DNA of 64,000 nucleotides from Runella rosea (GTDB taxonomy: Bacteria > Bacteroidota > Bacteroidia > Cytophagales > Spirosomataceae), in assembly GCF_003325355.1 (NCBI RefSeq), contig NZ_CP030850.1, positions 2,232,001 to 2,296,000 of the forward strand, written 5' to 3'. The translations under genes were made by a program, and so were the position numbers. Positions 54,382 through 62,500 of the stretch are shown here, one piece after another. The notes under the pieces are model-generated. The model was not told the DNA's origin. It did no database searches and was given only the letters and a program-made list of their open reading frames with translations. Each line of letters starts with the position of its first letter. Within the stretch, counting starts at the first letter, position 1.

Positions 54382-54936
54382 ATGAATGAAGGATATAACC
54401 CCGAGGAAATCAAATTATTAAAGGAAGAGTGCCAAGAAGCAGGCACCAACTTCATTCATTGCGACGATGAAGATGTTAGCACCTCCGAAAATGGCGAATT
54501 GGCCCACGTACAGTTTGTAGGTAGTTATAAAGGTCAGGAAGTTATTTATGATGCCATCATTTATACGTTGCGCCTGCACCACAGCAGTTTGGTGTACGAA
54601 AAAGCGGTAGAACAAGCCCAAAAAGTATATCCTGATTACCTGCCATTGGACGAACGCGCTCCCGGCTATAAAATCAGTCCAGCCGTAGAAGAAGAAGCCG
54701 AAGAACTCATCACCGAACTTATCGAATCCATTGAGGAAGAAGAAGAAGTAAAGGTCAAAGAACATTTGGAAATCGAGCCAGAATTTGAATATGGCGTAGG
54801 CCTAGACGCTTGTCTCAACATTGAGGCCGTTACGGACGAAGTGATTACGAAATTCATCGAAGACTTTAACAACGGTCGCTTGAAATTGGATACAACGCTG
54901 TATTCTTTCACCAGCGACGAAGAAGACGAAGATTAG
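54382..54936 (+). CDS. Very acidic cytoplasmic protein, unknown function
   Basis: 184 residues, no signal peptide. MNEGYNPEEIKLLKEECQ is followed by a beta-like QFVGSYKGQEVIYDAIIYTLRLHHSS, then a long Glu-rich stretch (about 95-135) and an acidic C-terminus (TSDEEDED). Pattern and charge suggest a nucleic-acid mimic, a metal or protein buffer, or a chaperone-like factor; none can be proven. A terminator of the repeat family follows 22 bases after the stop. Confidence 0.75.
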   Translation: MNEGYNPEEIKLLKEECQEAGTNFIHCDDEDVSTSENGELAHVQFVGSYKGQEVIYDAIIYTLRLHHSSLVYEKAVEQAQKVYPDYLPLDERAPGYKISPAVEEEAEELITELIESIEEEEEVKVKEHLEIEPEFEYGVGLDACLNIEAVTDEVITKFIEDFNNGRLKLDTTLYSFTSDEEDED

Positions 54937-54958
54937 TCTTTTTCAAAAGCACAAAATT

Positions 54959-55109
54959 GTAGGGGCGGAGATAAACTTCCGCCCTTTTTTTATCCCCTCA
55001 CGCTATAGGGGGCAGACACGATAAGGACAGACGCGAGAAGGGCAGACGCCAGAAGGGCAGACGCCAGAAGGGCAGACGCCAGAAGGGCAGACGCGAGAAG
55101 GGCCCCTAC
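54959..55109 (+). repeat. Terminator-headed repeat element, copy 2
   Basis: It opens with GTAGGGGCGGAGATAAAC, pairing GGGCGGA with TCCGCCC, then seven T residues: an intrinsic terminator for the acidic protein gene. After a short spacer come five 15-bp units built on GGGCAGACGCCAGAA, then GGGCCCCTAC. The inverted terminus GCCCCTAC holds the stop codon of the convergent lysE-like gene (55106-55108). Confidence 0.8.
54962..54991 (+). terminator. Intrinsic terminator at the head of repeat element 2
   Basis: A GGGCGGA / TCCGCCC stem (7 bp) around GATAAACT, followed by seven T residues. It lies 25 bases after the stop of the acidic protein gene. Confidence 0.8.
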
Positions 55110-55735
55110 AGTTTTTGTTTCGCAAAGGCCAGATAAACGCCCAAACCCAACATCATAGCCCCCGTCACCTTGTTTTGGATGCGCGAAAAATGAGGTAGTT
55201 GGTTTAGATACCTTCCTGCCTTCCCAAAAAATACCGCCACGGCCGCGTTTACCAGTGTTCCTGAAACGTTAAACCAAATACCCAACACCAACACCTGCCA
55301 CTTAAAATCTTCGGAATGAACGTCGGCAAATTGGGGCAAAAAAGCCAGAAAAAACAACGCCACTTTGGGGTTAAGCACGTTGGTATAAACCCCCTGCCAA
55401 AATATTTTTTTTAAAGGGATGGATTCCAAAGATGTTTGGGTTGACAAGGTATTTTTGCTCAATAAAGACGTCATACCTAAATAGCACAAATACCCCACTC
55501 CCAGAAATTTGACGATATTGAACGCCACCGCCGACTCGGCAATCAGCACCGAAAGCCCCAAAACCGCCGCAAATGTATGTACCAAACAACCACCTGCAAT
55601 ACCCAAAGCCGATACAATACCTGCTTGGGTTCCTTGAGTGGTACTGCGCGTGGCCACGTAAATCATGTCGGAGCCGGGCGTGAGGTTAAGCATTAAGGTC
55701 GCAAAAGCGAAAAGTAAAAACTCGTTTGGGTTCAT
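55106..55735 (-). CDS. LysE family amino-acid exporter
   Basis: 209 residues with six helices. MLNLTPGSDMIYVATRSTTQGTQAG near 15-40 is the LysE/RhtB opening, followed by LGIAGGCLVHTFAAVLGLS. It exports amino acids or related small molecules, exact substrate unknown. Its stop lies in the inverted terminus of repeat element 2. Confidence 0.9.
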   Translation of the reverse strand: MNPNEFLLFAFATLMLNLTPGSDMIYVATRSTTQGTQAGIVSALGIAGGCLVHTFAAVLGLSVLIAESAVAFNIVKFLGVGYLCYLGMTSLLSKNTLSTQTSLESIPLKKIFWQGVYTNVLNPKVALFFLAFLPQFADVHSEDFKWQVLVLGIWFNVSGTLVNAAVAVFFGKAGRYLNQLPHFSRIQNKVTGAMMLGLGVYLAFAKQKL

Positions 55736-55777
55736 ACAAAAAGCGTTTTGGTTTACTGTTTTGGTAACGCAAAACGC

Positions 55778-56383
55778 CTAGTGATAATTCGGGATATTCT
55801 TCCCTAAAATAATGTCTCTTTTGCCAATCCAAACTCCTTTTTCATTTTTGGTCAATTTGATAATACCCGACCCACCTCGGTTCTGGGCGTTTGCGCGGTC
55901 TTTTTGGGTCAATAGTGGATCACCTTCAAATTGATATTCATCAATCCAATATTCATTCTTGGCGGCTTCTTTGATGATGGGATGCACGTGGGCCGCAAAT
56001 TTTTGACCTGGATACGCCGCCGGACGAATGGTACTGAACTGATACCTTCCTTGTACATCGGTTTTTATCCAGCCCCGCAAATGCCCATGCCGACGGGCAT
56101 GGACCTGCGTGGCGGCGGGGGTGTATTCGCCCTTTACGTCGGTATGATACACGTACAAAATCACCTCCGTCGCGGGGGTTTTGCCATCAGCTTGGTAAAT
56201 CTTACCGCTGATTTCCATGCGCTCCCCCGCTTCTTTGGCATCGGCGATGGTGGTTTGCCAAGATAGTGTTTTCGGCATTCCTTCAAACATCATTTCGCAA
56301 TCTTCACAGCTGTCGCCCACTTTTTGGGCTTGAGAAAGCACACCTACAAAAAGCAAAATTGAGAAAATAAGAAGGTTTTTCAT
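55778..56383 (-). CDS. Exported intradiol dioxygenase-like protein
   Basis: I start at 56383, which gives the signal peptide MKNLLIFSILLFVGVLSQAQ; an upstream extension to 56434 has no family features. 201 residues. Intradiol-type core: VILYVYHTDVKGEYTP and RGWIKTDVQGRYQFSTIRPAAYP supply the two Tyr ligands, AAHVHPIIK the first His ligand(s). Protocatechuate 3,4-dioxygenase-like proteins split catechols with Fe(III). Exported members in Bacteroidota lack a known substrate. Confidence 0.8.
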   Translation of the reverse strand: MKNLLIFSILLFVGVLSQAQKVGDSCEDCEMMFEGMPKTLSWQTTIADAKEAGERMEISGKIYQADGKTPATEVILYVYHTDVKGEYTPAATQVHARRHGHLRGWIKTDVQGRYQFSTIRPAAYPGQKFAAHVHPIIKEAAKNEYWIDEYQFEGDPLLTQKDRANAQNRGGSGIIKLTKNEKGVWIGKRDIILGKNIPNYH

Positions 56384-56472
56384 GGCCGTATCGTGTTGGT
56401 TTTCTGATACAAACCAAAAAAAATGGCTGAACATGAGCTAATTTATTAGGTGAGAGGTCAAAATTCCTTGAC

Positions 56473-56640
56473 ATGCTACTTTATACGCAATTAGTTTTAG
56501 TGAATTTTGAAGCAGGATTGCCTGAGGATAGAAAATACGAAATGCACCTATTTAAATTAGTATGGGGAGTTTTTGAGTCAAAAAGCACTGGAGGGAGGTT
56601 CAGACAGTCTTATAATAGGATTTATGTTGAGCGAGATTGA
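56473..56640 (+). CDS. Candidate 55-residue orphan ORF
   Basis: A complete frame from ATG 56473 to TGA 56640 (MLLYTQLVLVNFEAGLPEDR at the start, SYNRIYVERD at the end) in an otherwise empty gap. Composition is protein-like, with no low complexity, but no homolog is recognised and no promoter or ribosome site is evident. It could be a fragment of a lost gene. Confidence 0.2.
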   Translation: MLLYTQLVLVNFEAGLPEDRKYEMHLFKLVWGVFESKSTGGRFRQSYNRIYVERD

Positions 56641-56648
56641 CACAGTTA

Positions 56649-57221
56649 TTACCTTGGACTGAACAGATAATTAAGCCCAATTTGAGCTTGGCCTACATTT
56701 TGACCTTTAATCGAAAGTATTCCCACTAAATATTTCTTAGCCCCAAATTGAAAACTATAACCCACATCAGCACGAAGACGCCTGAATAAATGGATAGTCA
56801 GACCTGGATTCACAAATGCGATTCCAATGGGTTTGTTTTCTCCGCCTAAGCGTTTTCCCACTTGATAGGATGCTTCAATAAAAGGAGAAATCCGAGTAGA
56901 AAGAAACTGATACCGAGCAAAAGGGCCAAAAGTAATTTCGTTGAAATAATAATGAGGCCCAAATCCCATCCACTCTTTAGACCATGCTGCTCCTAATCCA
57001 ATAATTAAGTTATTAGCTATAGAGTACCCTGTGTGGAATTGAAGCCCATTACGCCTTTTTAATATATTCCCTCGGCTATATCCTTCCTTGAGACCAATTT
57101 GCCAAGTTTTCGCAGTACTCTTGTTTTGTGAAGGACTGAAAATTGTTTGTTGGGCAAAACCCCCTTGTGGTTTTATACTCACAAGTAGACCAACAAAACA
57201 AAGGTAAAGGATGGATTTCAT
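56649..57221 (-). CDS. Outer-membrane beta-barrel-like protein
   Basis: 190 residues. Signal peptide ending around GGFAQQ (about 24), then repeated amphipathic strands ending in aromatic residues (WQIGLKEGYSRG, FHTGYSIANNLIIGLG, FGPFARYQFLS) and a C-terminal strand QAQIGLNYLF. This is the look of an 8-stranded barrel of the porin/OmpW type. Function unknown. The upstream 372 bases hold two overlapping hairpins. Confidence 0.7.
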   Translation of the reverse strand: MKSILYLCFVGLLVSIKPQGGFAQQTIFSPSQNKSTAKTWQIGLKEGYSRGNILKRRNGLQFHTGYSIANNLIIGLGAAWSKEWMGFGPHYYFNEITFGPFARYQFLSTRISPFIEASYQVGKRLGGENKPIGIAFVNPGLTIHLFRRLRADVGYSFQFGAKKYLVGILSIKGQNVGQAQIGLNYLFSPR

Positions 57222-57593
57222 GGAGAGAAAGAGTTGTTTCTTTACAACGAAGAATTTTTAAATTGAAGTATAAAATGACTTACTTTCTGTGCCTGTTGAA
57301 AATAAGTCTGTGTATTTCCGAATTTTCATGCATTAATTAACCTTAAGGTATTCCCCTGCCCGGTAAGGGATAGTTGTCTCGCAAAACGGGCGTTTTGTGA
57401 GACAAACGCCCATACAGGTAAATGACCTGATTTAGTTGCAAAAAGCGTCTTATAATGTTGTCTAATTAATCAATGCCTCATGCTGCTATTTGGGCTTGAC
57501 TTACTGAGACATGAATGAAGAACCCCAAATAGAGGCTCTTCATTCATCATTCGGCGCATTGGGTGGGTTGGCTCAGGCCTGTCGCAGTGAGAT
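57222..57593. other. Non-coding region with two competing-hairpin modules
   Basis: No gene. Module 1: GTCTCGCAAAAC (57376-57387) pairs with GTTTTGTGAGAC (57392-57403), but GGGCGTTT (57388-57395) can pair instead with AAACGCCC (57404-57411). Module 2: ATGAATGAAGA (57511-57521) pairs with TCTTCATTCAT (57537-57547), while the loop's CCCAAATAG (57524-57532) can pair with CTATTTGGG upstream (57486-57494). It lies between the stop of the TonB-dependent receptor gene and the start of the barrel gene, both on the minus strand. Confidence 0.55.
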
Positions 57594-59993
57594 TTAATTC
57601 TCCCCCCCCTTCTTATCATCGTTATTGATACTCTTTTTCTGGCGTTGAGGCGCGTTTGTCATTTTACCGAATTCATACGAAAAACTGACTCTCCAGCCGC
57701 GATTAAAGAATTTACTGCCACCTTCCTGTACAAAAGTGGGGGAAGAGAACGACATTTTTTGTTCAATAAAAGGAGCGAAGAAGTTGTCCAACCCGGCACT
57801 GATCGAGCCTTTTTTCTTCAATACTTCTTTCTGTAAAGCGATGTTGTAATAGGCATAGCCACTCATTTTTCCCTGCAACATCACGCGCGGAGAATTGAAA
57901 AATCCGAAAAACTGCGCTTTGAAACCTTTACCGAAATCGTAGGTTGAATTCAGGTTGACCCGGTACATCCAGTTGGCATTGCTTGCCTGCAAAGCGGGGC
58001 TGTTCAACACGTTATAATACAGATTGAATGAACCGTTGGTTGAAAATTTCTTCTTGATTTTGGCCGTTCCGCTCAAAGTAAGTCCGTAAGAACTATTTTG
58101 GGCAATATTTTGAAAGGTGATGTTGGCATTACCTTCACTGTCAACGGTGCGAATCCGCTCTAAGGCGTTGTTGGTTTGGCGCATAAAAAACACCGCATTG
58201 ACCGACGACTCTTTGATGTATACGTTGTAGCTGGCTTCGGCGCTGTGGGTGAGTTCAGGTTTCAGGTAAGGGTTGCCCGAATACGTCATTTTCGGTTCGC
58301 TGGCGTTGACATACGGATTCAAAAACCACAACATCGGTCGCTGAATACGCTGCGAATAGCTGAGTTTCAATTTTTGGTTTTTGGGCAGATTTCTTGACAA
58401 ACTGATGTTGGGAATGATATTGCCATAATTATTGGAAAACGGCACGGTTCCCGACAAAAAAGCGGCTTGAATAAACGTGTGCTCGTACCGCGCCCCGGCG
58501 TTGATTCCCCATTTGTTTTTGGAGGTACGCGAATAGGCAATATAGGTAGAAGCTACCTGCTGATTATAGTCAAAGACATTGGCCAAAGCGGGTACATCCG
58601 TAAAATTGGAAGAGCCATCGAGGGCGGTGGCTACGCGATAATCACTTTTTACGTTTCGTAAAATAGCTTTTGTCCCCATTTCCAAGGTACTGACGCTATC
58701 CAACGGATTGGTAAAATCAATTTGTACCGTTCCTTCGTAGTTTCGACTAGCGTTGGGGCTTTTTTCGCGGTAATACACGGCATTTTCGGCATTCAATTGG
58801 TCGAGATTATAATAACTATCTTCGGCTTCTTTGGAAAACATCGTCAACACGTTAAACTCTTTTTTCGGTTTTTTGAACGTCTTGTTATAATCTACATTCA
58901 GCGTGCCGCCGTCCCAGTCGTAGATGCGATACAACTTTCGGGTAAAGAGCGTCTTTTCGCTGCTGCTCGTAAAATTGTTGATGTAATCGAAGTTCATGGC
59001 GTTTTTGCCATCGTAAAAATTGAGTCCAGCACTCAGGCGATTGAGGGAGTCAATGTCCCACTCGGCCGAAATGGTCCCATTCATGTTCTCACCGCCGCCT
59101 CTGAAATACGTATTTTGGAGCAACTCCGTTTTGTAATTTTCAACGGTGGTTACCCGTTTCGTGTAATTTTCTCCCAAATTTCGCCATTTGTTGAAACCAC
59201 CCCGCGCCGAAATCCCAATGTTTTTTTTGCGGTAATTGAGCGAGCCATTGTAGTTGTCATTCCATCGGCCAATGGAGGTATTCGCCTTTCCGTTGATGCC
59301 TTGTAGGTTGTTCCGCTTGGTGATGATATTGATGATTCCTGCGGTTCCTTCTGCGTCATATTTGGCAGAAGGTGAAGTGATGACTTCAATTTGCTTGATG
59401 TCATCGGCGGGGATAAGTTTGAGCACATCGGCTATGCTCTTGGCCATCAAGTTGGAAGGCTTGTTGTTAATCAAGACCTTAATGTTTGAACTGCCCCGCA
59501 GCTCCACATTCCCATCCAAATCTACCGCGATGGACGGGATTTTTCGTAAAACATCCCCTGCATTTCCGCCTTTAATGGTGATGTCTTTTTCGGCATTATA
59601 CACCAAGCGGTCGGGTCGGTCTTCAAACAATGCTTTCTGTTCCACCACCTTGACTTCGTTGAGTTGTTGGGCCGTCTGAGCAAACGGAACAACCCCTAAA
59701 TCCAAGTCATTGTTGTTTGTTACGGCCACGTTCAGTAGGGTTCTATCCTTGTACCCCACAAACGTAATCTTCACTTGATAGACCCCTTCTGGTACTTTTG
59801 AAAACGTAAATTTCCCTGTTACATCAGACGTTGTACCTTCCACAACTTTGGTGTCTTTCATCAGGGCAACGGTAGCAAACTCAACGGGTTTGCGGGCGGT
59901 AGAATCGAGGACAAAGCCAGTGATTTTTGATTTTTGGGCAAAAGAAGCCCCCATCAGCCCCATGCCAAGGGCTAGTAAGAATAGCTGTTTCAT
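57594..59993 (-). CDS. TonB-dependent receptor, outer membrane beta-barrel family
   Basis: 799 residues with signal peptide (to about 19). A CarboxypepD_reg-like domain at 22-110 (SKITGFVLDSTARKPVEFATV), a plug at about 125-235 (RLVYNAEKDITIKGGNAGDVL, IKQIEVITSPSAKYDAEGTAG), then a 22-strand-type barrel (OMP_b-brl_3). Such receptors take up siderophores, sugars or peptides with TonB energy; lack of a SusD partner argues against polysaccharide use. The C-terminal SFSYEFGKM is followed by a short basic tail instead of ending in an aromatic. Confidence 0.9.
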   Translation of the reverse strand: MKQLFLLALGMGLMGASFAQKSKITGFVLDSTARKPVEFATVALMKDTKVVEGTTSDVTGKFTFSKVPEGVYQVKITFVGYKDRTLLNVAVTNNNDLDLGVVPFAQTAQQLNEVKVVEQKALFEDRPDRLVYNAEKDITIKGGNAGDVLRKIPSIAVDLDGNVELRGSSNIKVLINNKPSNLMAKSIADVLKLIPADDIKQIEVITSPSAKYDAEGTAGIINIITKRNNLQGINGKANTSIGRWNDNYNGSLNYRKKNIGISARGGFNKWRNLGENYTKRVTTVENYKTELLQNTYFRGGGENMNGTISAEWDIDSLNRLSAGLNFYDGKNAMNFDYINNFTSSSEKTLFTRKLYRIYDWDGGTLNVDYNKTFKKPKKEFNVLTMFSKEAEDSYYNLDQLNAENAVYYREKSPNASRNYEGTVQIDFTNPLDSVSTLEMGTKAILRNVKSDYRVATALDGSSNFTDVPALANVFDYNQQVASTYIAYSRTSKNKWGINAGARYEHTFIQAAFLSGTVPFSNNYGNIIPNISLSRNLPKNQKLKLSYSQRIQRPMLWFLNPYVNASEPKMTYSGNPYLKPELTHSAEASYNVYIKESSVNAVFFMRQTNNALERIRTVDSEGNANITFQNIAQNSSYGLTLSGTAKIKKKFSTNGSFNLYYNVLNSPALQASNANWMYRVNLNSTYDFGKGFKAQFFGFFNSPRVMLQGKMSGYAYYNIALQKEVLKKKGSISAGLDNFFAPFIEQKMSFSSPTFVQEGGSKFFNRGWRVSFSYEFGKMTNAPQRQKKSINNDDKKGGEN

Positions 59994-60142
59994 TGTTTAG
60001 AGTAGTTGGCTGTGAATGGGTTGGTATGGTTGTATTTAGTAGTTCTGAGAAATGGCTTTAGGGTGGATACTCTACTTTCTAAAATTAGTTACAGCAAAGA
60101 GTCGGATTTTTTTGAAGTGTTGCATGAATCCTAAAATAAAAT

Positions 60143-60496
60143 TTAGAGCGCTTTCTTTTTCCCATCTTTATCGGTCATGGTAATGCTAGTCCCTTTCTTT
60201 TGGGCCAAGGCATGAATTCCGGGTTCGGTGGCATCATTTAAAAGCACCAAGCCTGAGCCATCTTCGCTTGCCCCCATTTTTAAGCGGATGGTGCCTTTGG
60301 CATCCTTCATTCTCAAAACCACTTCCCCATCGTCGTAGGATTGAATAGAAACGCGGGCTACGCCTTTTTTATCCACCAATTCAAACGCTCGAACCGTGAT
60401 TTTTTCGTACACTTCATGGCGCGGCTTGGCGGCAAGAAAAAACAGCAGACCGGCATTGAGCAGGCACATAAACAGCATAAATCGTTGTGTTTTCAT
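60143..60496 (-). CDS. Membrane-anchored hypothetical protein
   Basis: Start taken at 60496 (MKTQRFMLFMCLLNAGLLFF), as the upstream extension shares bases with the next gene. 117 residues: one N-terminal helix and a beta-rich body with ITVRAFELVDKKGVARVSIQ and RLKMGASEDGSGLVLLND, plus a Lys-rich end. No family recognised. It follows the NlpE-like genes on the same strand by 22 bases. Confidence 0.65.
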   Translation of the reverse strand: MKTQRFMLFMCLLNAGLLFFLAAKPRHEVYEKITVRAFELVDKKGVARVSIQSYDDGEVVLRMKDAKGTIRLKMGASEDGSGLVLLNDATEPGIHALAQKKGTSITMTDKDGKKKAL

Positions 60497-60518
60497 GGGA
60501 AAAAAGGTTAAAATATAA

Positions 60519-61019
60519 TCAGTCAGTTTTTGCTTTTCTTTCAACACGGTTGAGCGTATAACTAAACAGCTCATTTCCGACCAACAGGCTTTTATTTTTA
60601 TCCAGAAAAAAAAGGACATTGTCATCGCCTTTTAGTAGGTAAAAAGTTTCGTCAGGATTGTCGGATTCCAGTTGGTAAACCACCGCATTAGGGTCGTTTT
60701 TTGTGCCTTGTACGATTGCCCAATTTCCTTTACGACGATTGGCTCGATAAAAACTCCCGTCCAATTCATACGTCGTAGGGCGCCGCGTTTGAGGGTCTTG
60801 AAGCAGCGTGAGCGACCACTTGGTCTTAAAACATTCGGCCGATACCGACGCCTTTAGAAGGGTAGCCAATTCCCGACACGGGCACCTCCCCTCAAAAATT
60901 CCCAACACACCAGCTCCCGTCGCAAAAGCCCGCGTTGAAGTGATTGATGAAGGTACATTTTGGGCACCAGCCTCCGTCGACACCATTCCTAAAAGGAAAA
61001 GAAAAAGCAGCTTTTTCAT
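60519..61019 (-). CDS. NlpE-like secreted protein, copy A
   Basis: 166 residues with signal peptide (to about 19). VLGIFEGRCPCRELATLLK recalls the NlpE N-terminal domain, which has a Cys-x-Cys or CPxC near the start. TYELDGSFYRANRRKGNWAIV and DETFYLLKGDDNVLFFLDKNKSL are beta strands of an OB-like barrel. NlpE relays surface or copper stress in enterobacteria; that role is only an analogy here. It overlaps copy B by 4 bases. Confidence 0.65.
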   Translation of the reverse strand: MKKLLFLFLLGMVSTEAGAQNVPSSITSTRAFATGAGVLGIFEGRCPCRELATLLKASVSAECFKTKWSLTLLQDPQTRRPTTYELDGSFYRANRRKGNWAIVQGTKNDPNAVVYQLESDNPDETFYLLKGDDNVLFFLDKNKSLLVGNELFSYTLNRVERKAKTD

Positions 61020-61510
61020 CGTATGTTTTTTATTTTATTGAAGGTATAGCTTTGACCTGAATTGCCAATCATCAAACTTTTATCACTGTACAGCAGGTGG
61101 ATAATGTTGTCATCAAGTTTCACAAACGACACCGATTTTTCGGGCTGGTCTGGATTTAATTGATACACTACCGCTTCCGAATTTGCCTTCGAACCTTTTA
61201 CAATGGTCCATTTTCCTTCTATTTCCACTTTGGTTCCGCCCCCCACAAAACCAGAAGTGTTTGGTTGCCCTATTCCATAGACACAGCTTATATTGAAGGT
61301 GGTGGGGGCCTCCGTTGCAGAATCCTGATGGAGCGTGATTGTCCATTTAGTAAATTCACATTCTGCCGTCAAAGGCATATTCAGCAACGGCCTGATTACG
61401 TTACCGCACGGGCTACTTCCTACAAAAAAGCCAAAGGTTGACGATGTTTGTGAATAGCCCTTAAAAAACATCGACAAAGATGTTACGAATAAAAAAAATG
61501 CTTTCTTCAT
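61016..61510 (-). CDS. NlpE-like secreted protein, copy B
   Basis: Start taken at 61510, which gives signal peptide MKKAFFLFVTSLSMFF. 164 residues. FVGSSPCGNVIRPLLNMPLTAECEFTKWTITLHQD parallels copy A, and KWTIVKGSKANSEAVVYQL / IIHLLYSDKSLMIGN match copy A strand by strand. The two Cys in copy A's CPC are reduced to one here. Its stop overlaps the start of copy A (ATGA); tandem duplication is inferred. Confidence 0.65.
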   Translation of the reverse strand: MKKAFFLFVTSLSMFFKGYSQTSSTFGFFVGSSPCGNVIRPLLNMPLTAECEFTKWTITLHQDSATEAPTTFNISCVYGIGQPNTSGFVGGGTKVEIEGKWTIVKGSKANSEAVVYQLNPDQPEKSVSFVKLDDNIIHLLYSDKSLMIGNSGQSYTFNKIKNIR

Positions 61511-61521
61511 TAGGATCATTT

Positions 61522-62343
61522 TTAAGACTTTACCACACGAACAACATTCAATAGATTGGTTTCCAGTATCCAAAGATTACCTTTTTTGTCAACAACCCCA
61601 CCCGTAGGCATCCAACTGAAAGGGCTTTTATACACCACAAACACCCGACCGTCACGCGTTATTTTTTTAACCATTTTTTTAGAGGTAACGGCTACGTAAA
61701 TGTTACCCGCAGGGTCATCCCACACCCCAAAAATGCTGTTGTTCGGTTTTCGTTCCGGGTCTTCGCCCGTGATTTCGTCTAAATCCAGCGCCACCACTAG
61801 GGCTTTTTCTCTCGCTATTTTGCACAAATCGTTGTCGTCTACGTAATAAAAAGTACCGTCTTTGCTACAAAACTGACTGCGAACATCTTTGGTAGGCACC
61901 GTGGCAAGCCATTCAATTTTTTGGTTGGGCGACATTTTCATCCAATCGCTGCCATTTTTGCTGCTCACCAGCCAATACATACAGCCTGCCGTATCACGCA
62001 CAAAGCTATAATTTCGCAAAAAACCTTCAGCAGCAGGGCGTACTTTGCTAAATCTCCCCCGCGCATCGTATTTCCAGACATAATGGCCCCATTTATTTGT
62101 TGTTTCTCCTTCGTACCAAAGATGTTCGCCGTAAAGATTATCTTGGGCATCCATGTAGAGTTCGTGGGTATGCACATTGGGAACAACTACTGTTTTCGAG
62201 TTTCCGTCGGGCGAAACTTTCCAGACGCGCTCGGTATCGGTGTAAAAAATTTCACCCTTTGAGTTTTGAACTATACCAATACCTGGATGGGCAAACGTAG
62301 TCAGCGCTGCCAATAGACACATCCATATAAGTTGCTGTTTCAT
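61522..62343 (-). CDS. Secreted SMP-30/NHL-like beta-propeller
   Basis: Start taken at 62343 (MKQQLIWMCLLAALTTFAHP signal). 273 residues. Repeated blades: GIVQNSKGEIFYTDTERVWKV, DAQDNLYGEHLWY, DPAGNIYVAVTSKKMVKKI and VDKKGNLWILETN, the SMP-30/NHL pattern. Possible lactonase-like or protein-binding role; no metal ligands assigned. Same strand as the NlpE-like pair, 11 bases upstream of copy B. Confidence 0.7.
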   Translation of the reverse strand: MKQQLIWMCLLAALTTFAHPGIGIVQNSKGEIFYTDTERVWKVSPDGNSKTVVVPNVHTHELYMDAQDNLYGEHLWYEGETTNKWGHYVWKYDARGRFSKVRPAAEGFLRNYSFVRDTAGCMYWLVSSKNGSDWMKMSPNQKIEWLATVPTKDVRSQFCSKDGTFYYVDDNDLCKIAREKALVVALDLDEITGEDPERKPNNSIFGVWDDPAGNIYVAVTSKKMVKKITRDGRVFVVYKSPFSWMPTGGVVDKKGNLWILETNLLNVVRVVKS

Positions 62344-62464
62344 ATCTTTATCCTGCTGTGTTTGACAATTCAAATCAACAAAAAGTGAGCATATCAATGA
62401 AAATAGTTTGGTAACAGGTTGAAAATTCTTGATGTCACGACTTTTTATCGTTTGACGTAACTTT

Positions 62465-62497
62465 TTTGTTTCTGAACACCCAAATTTCCTAACTTTC
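62465..62497 (+). promoter_or_regulatory. Promoter-like element directly before the LytS-type kinase gene
   Basis: TTTG at 62465-62468, 21 bases, TAACTTTC at 62490-62497 (one mismatch to TAnnTTTG), ATG at 62501. The transcript would be nearly leaderless, as for padR. Confidence 0.45.
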
Positions 62498-62500
62498 ACC

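Noticed and set aside
55020-55100. CRISPR-like array at GGGCAGACGCCAGAA repeats
   Set aside because: 15-bp contiguous units without spacers.
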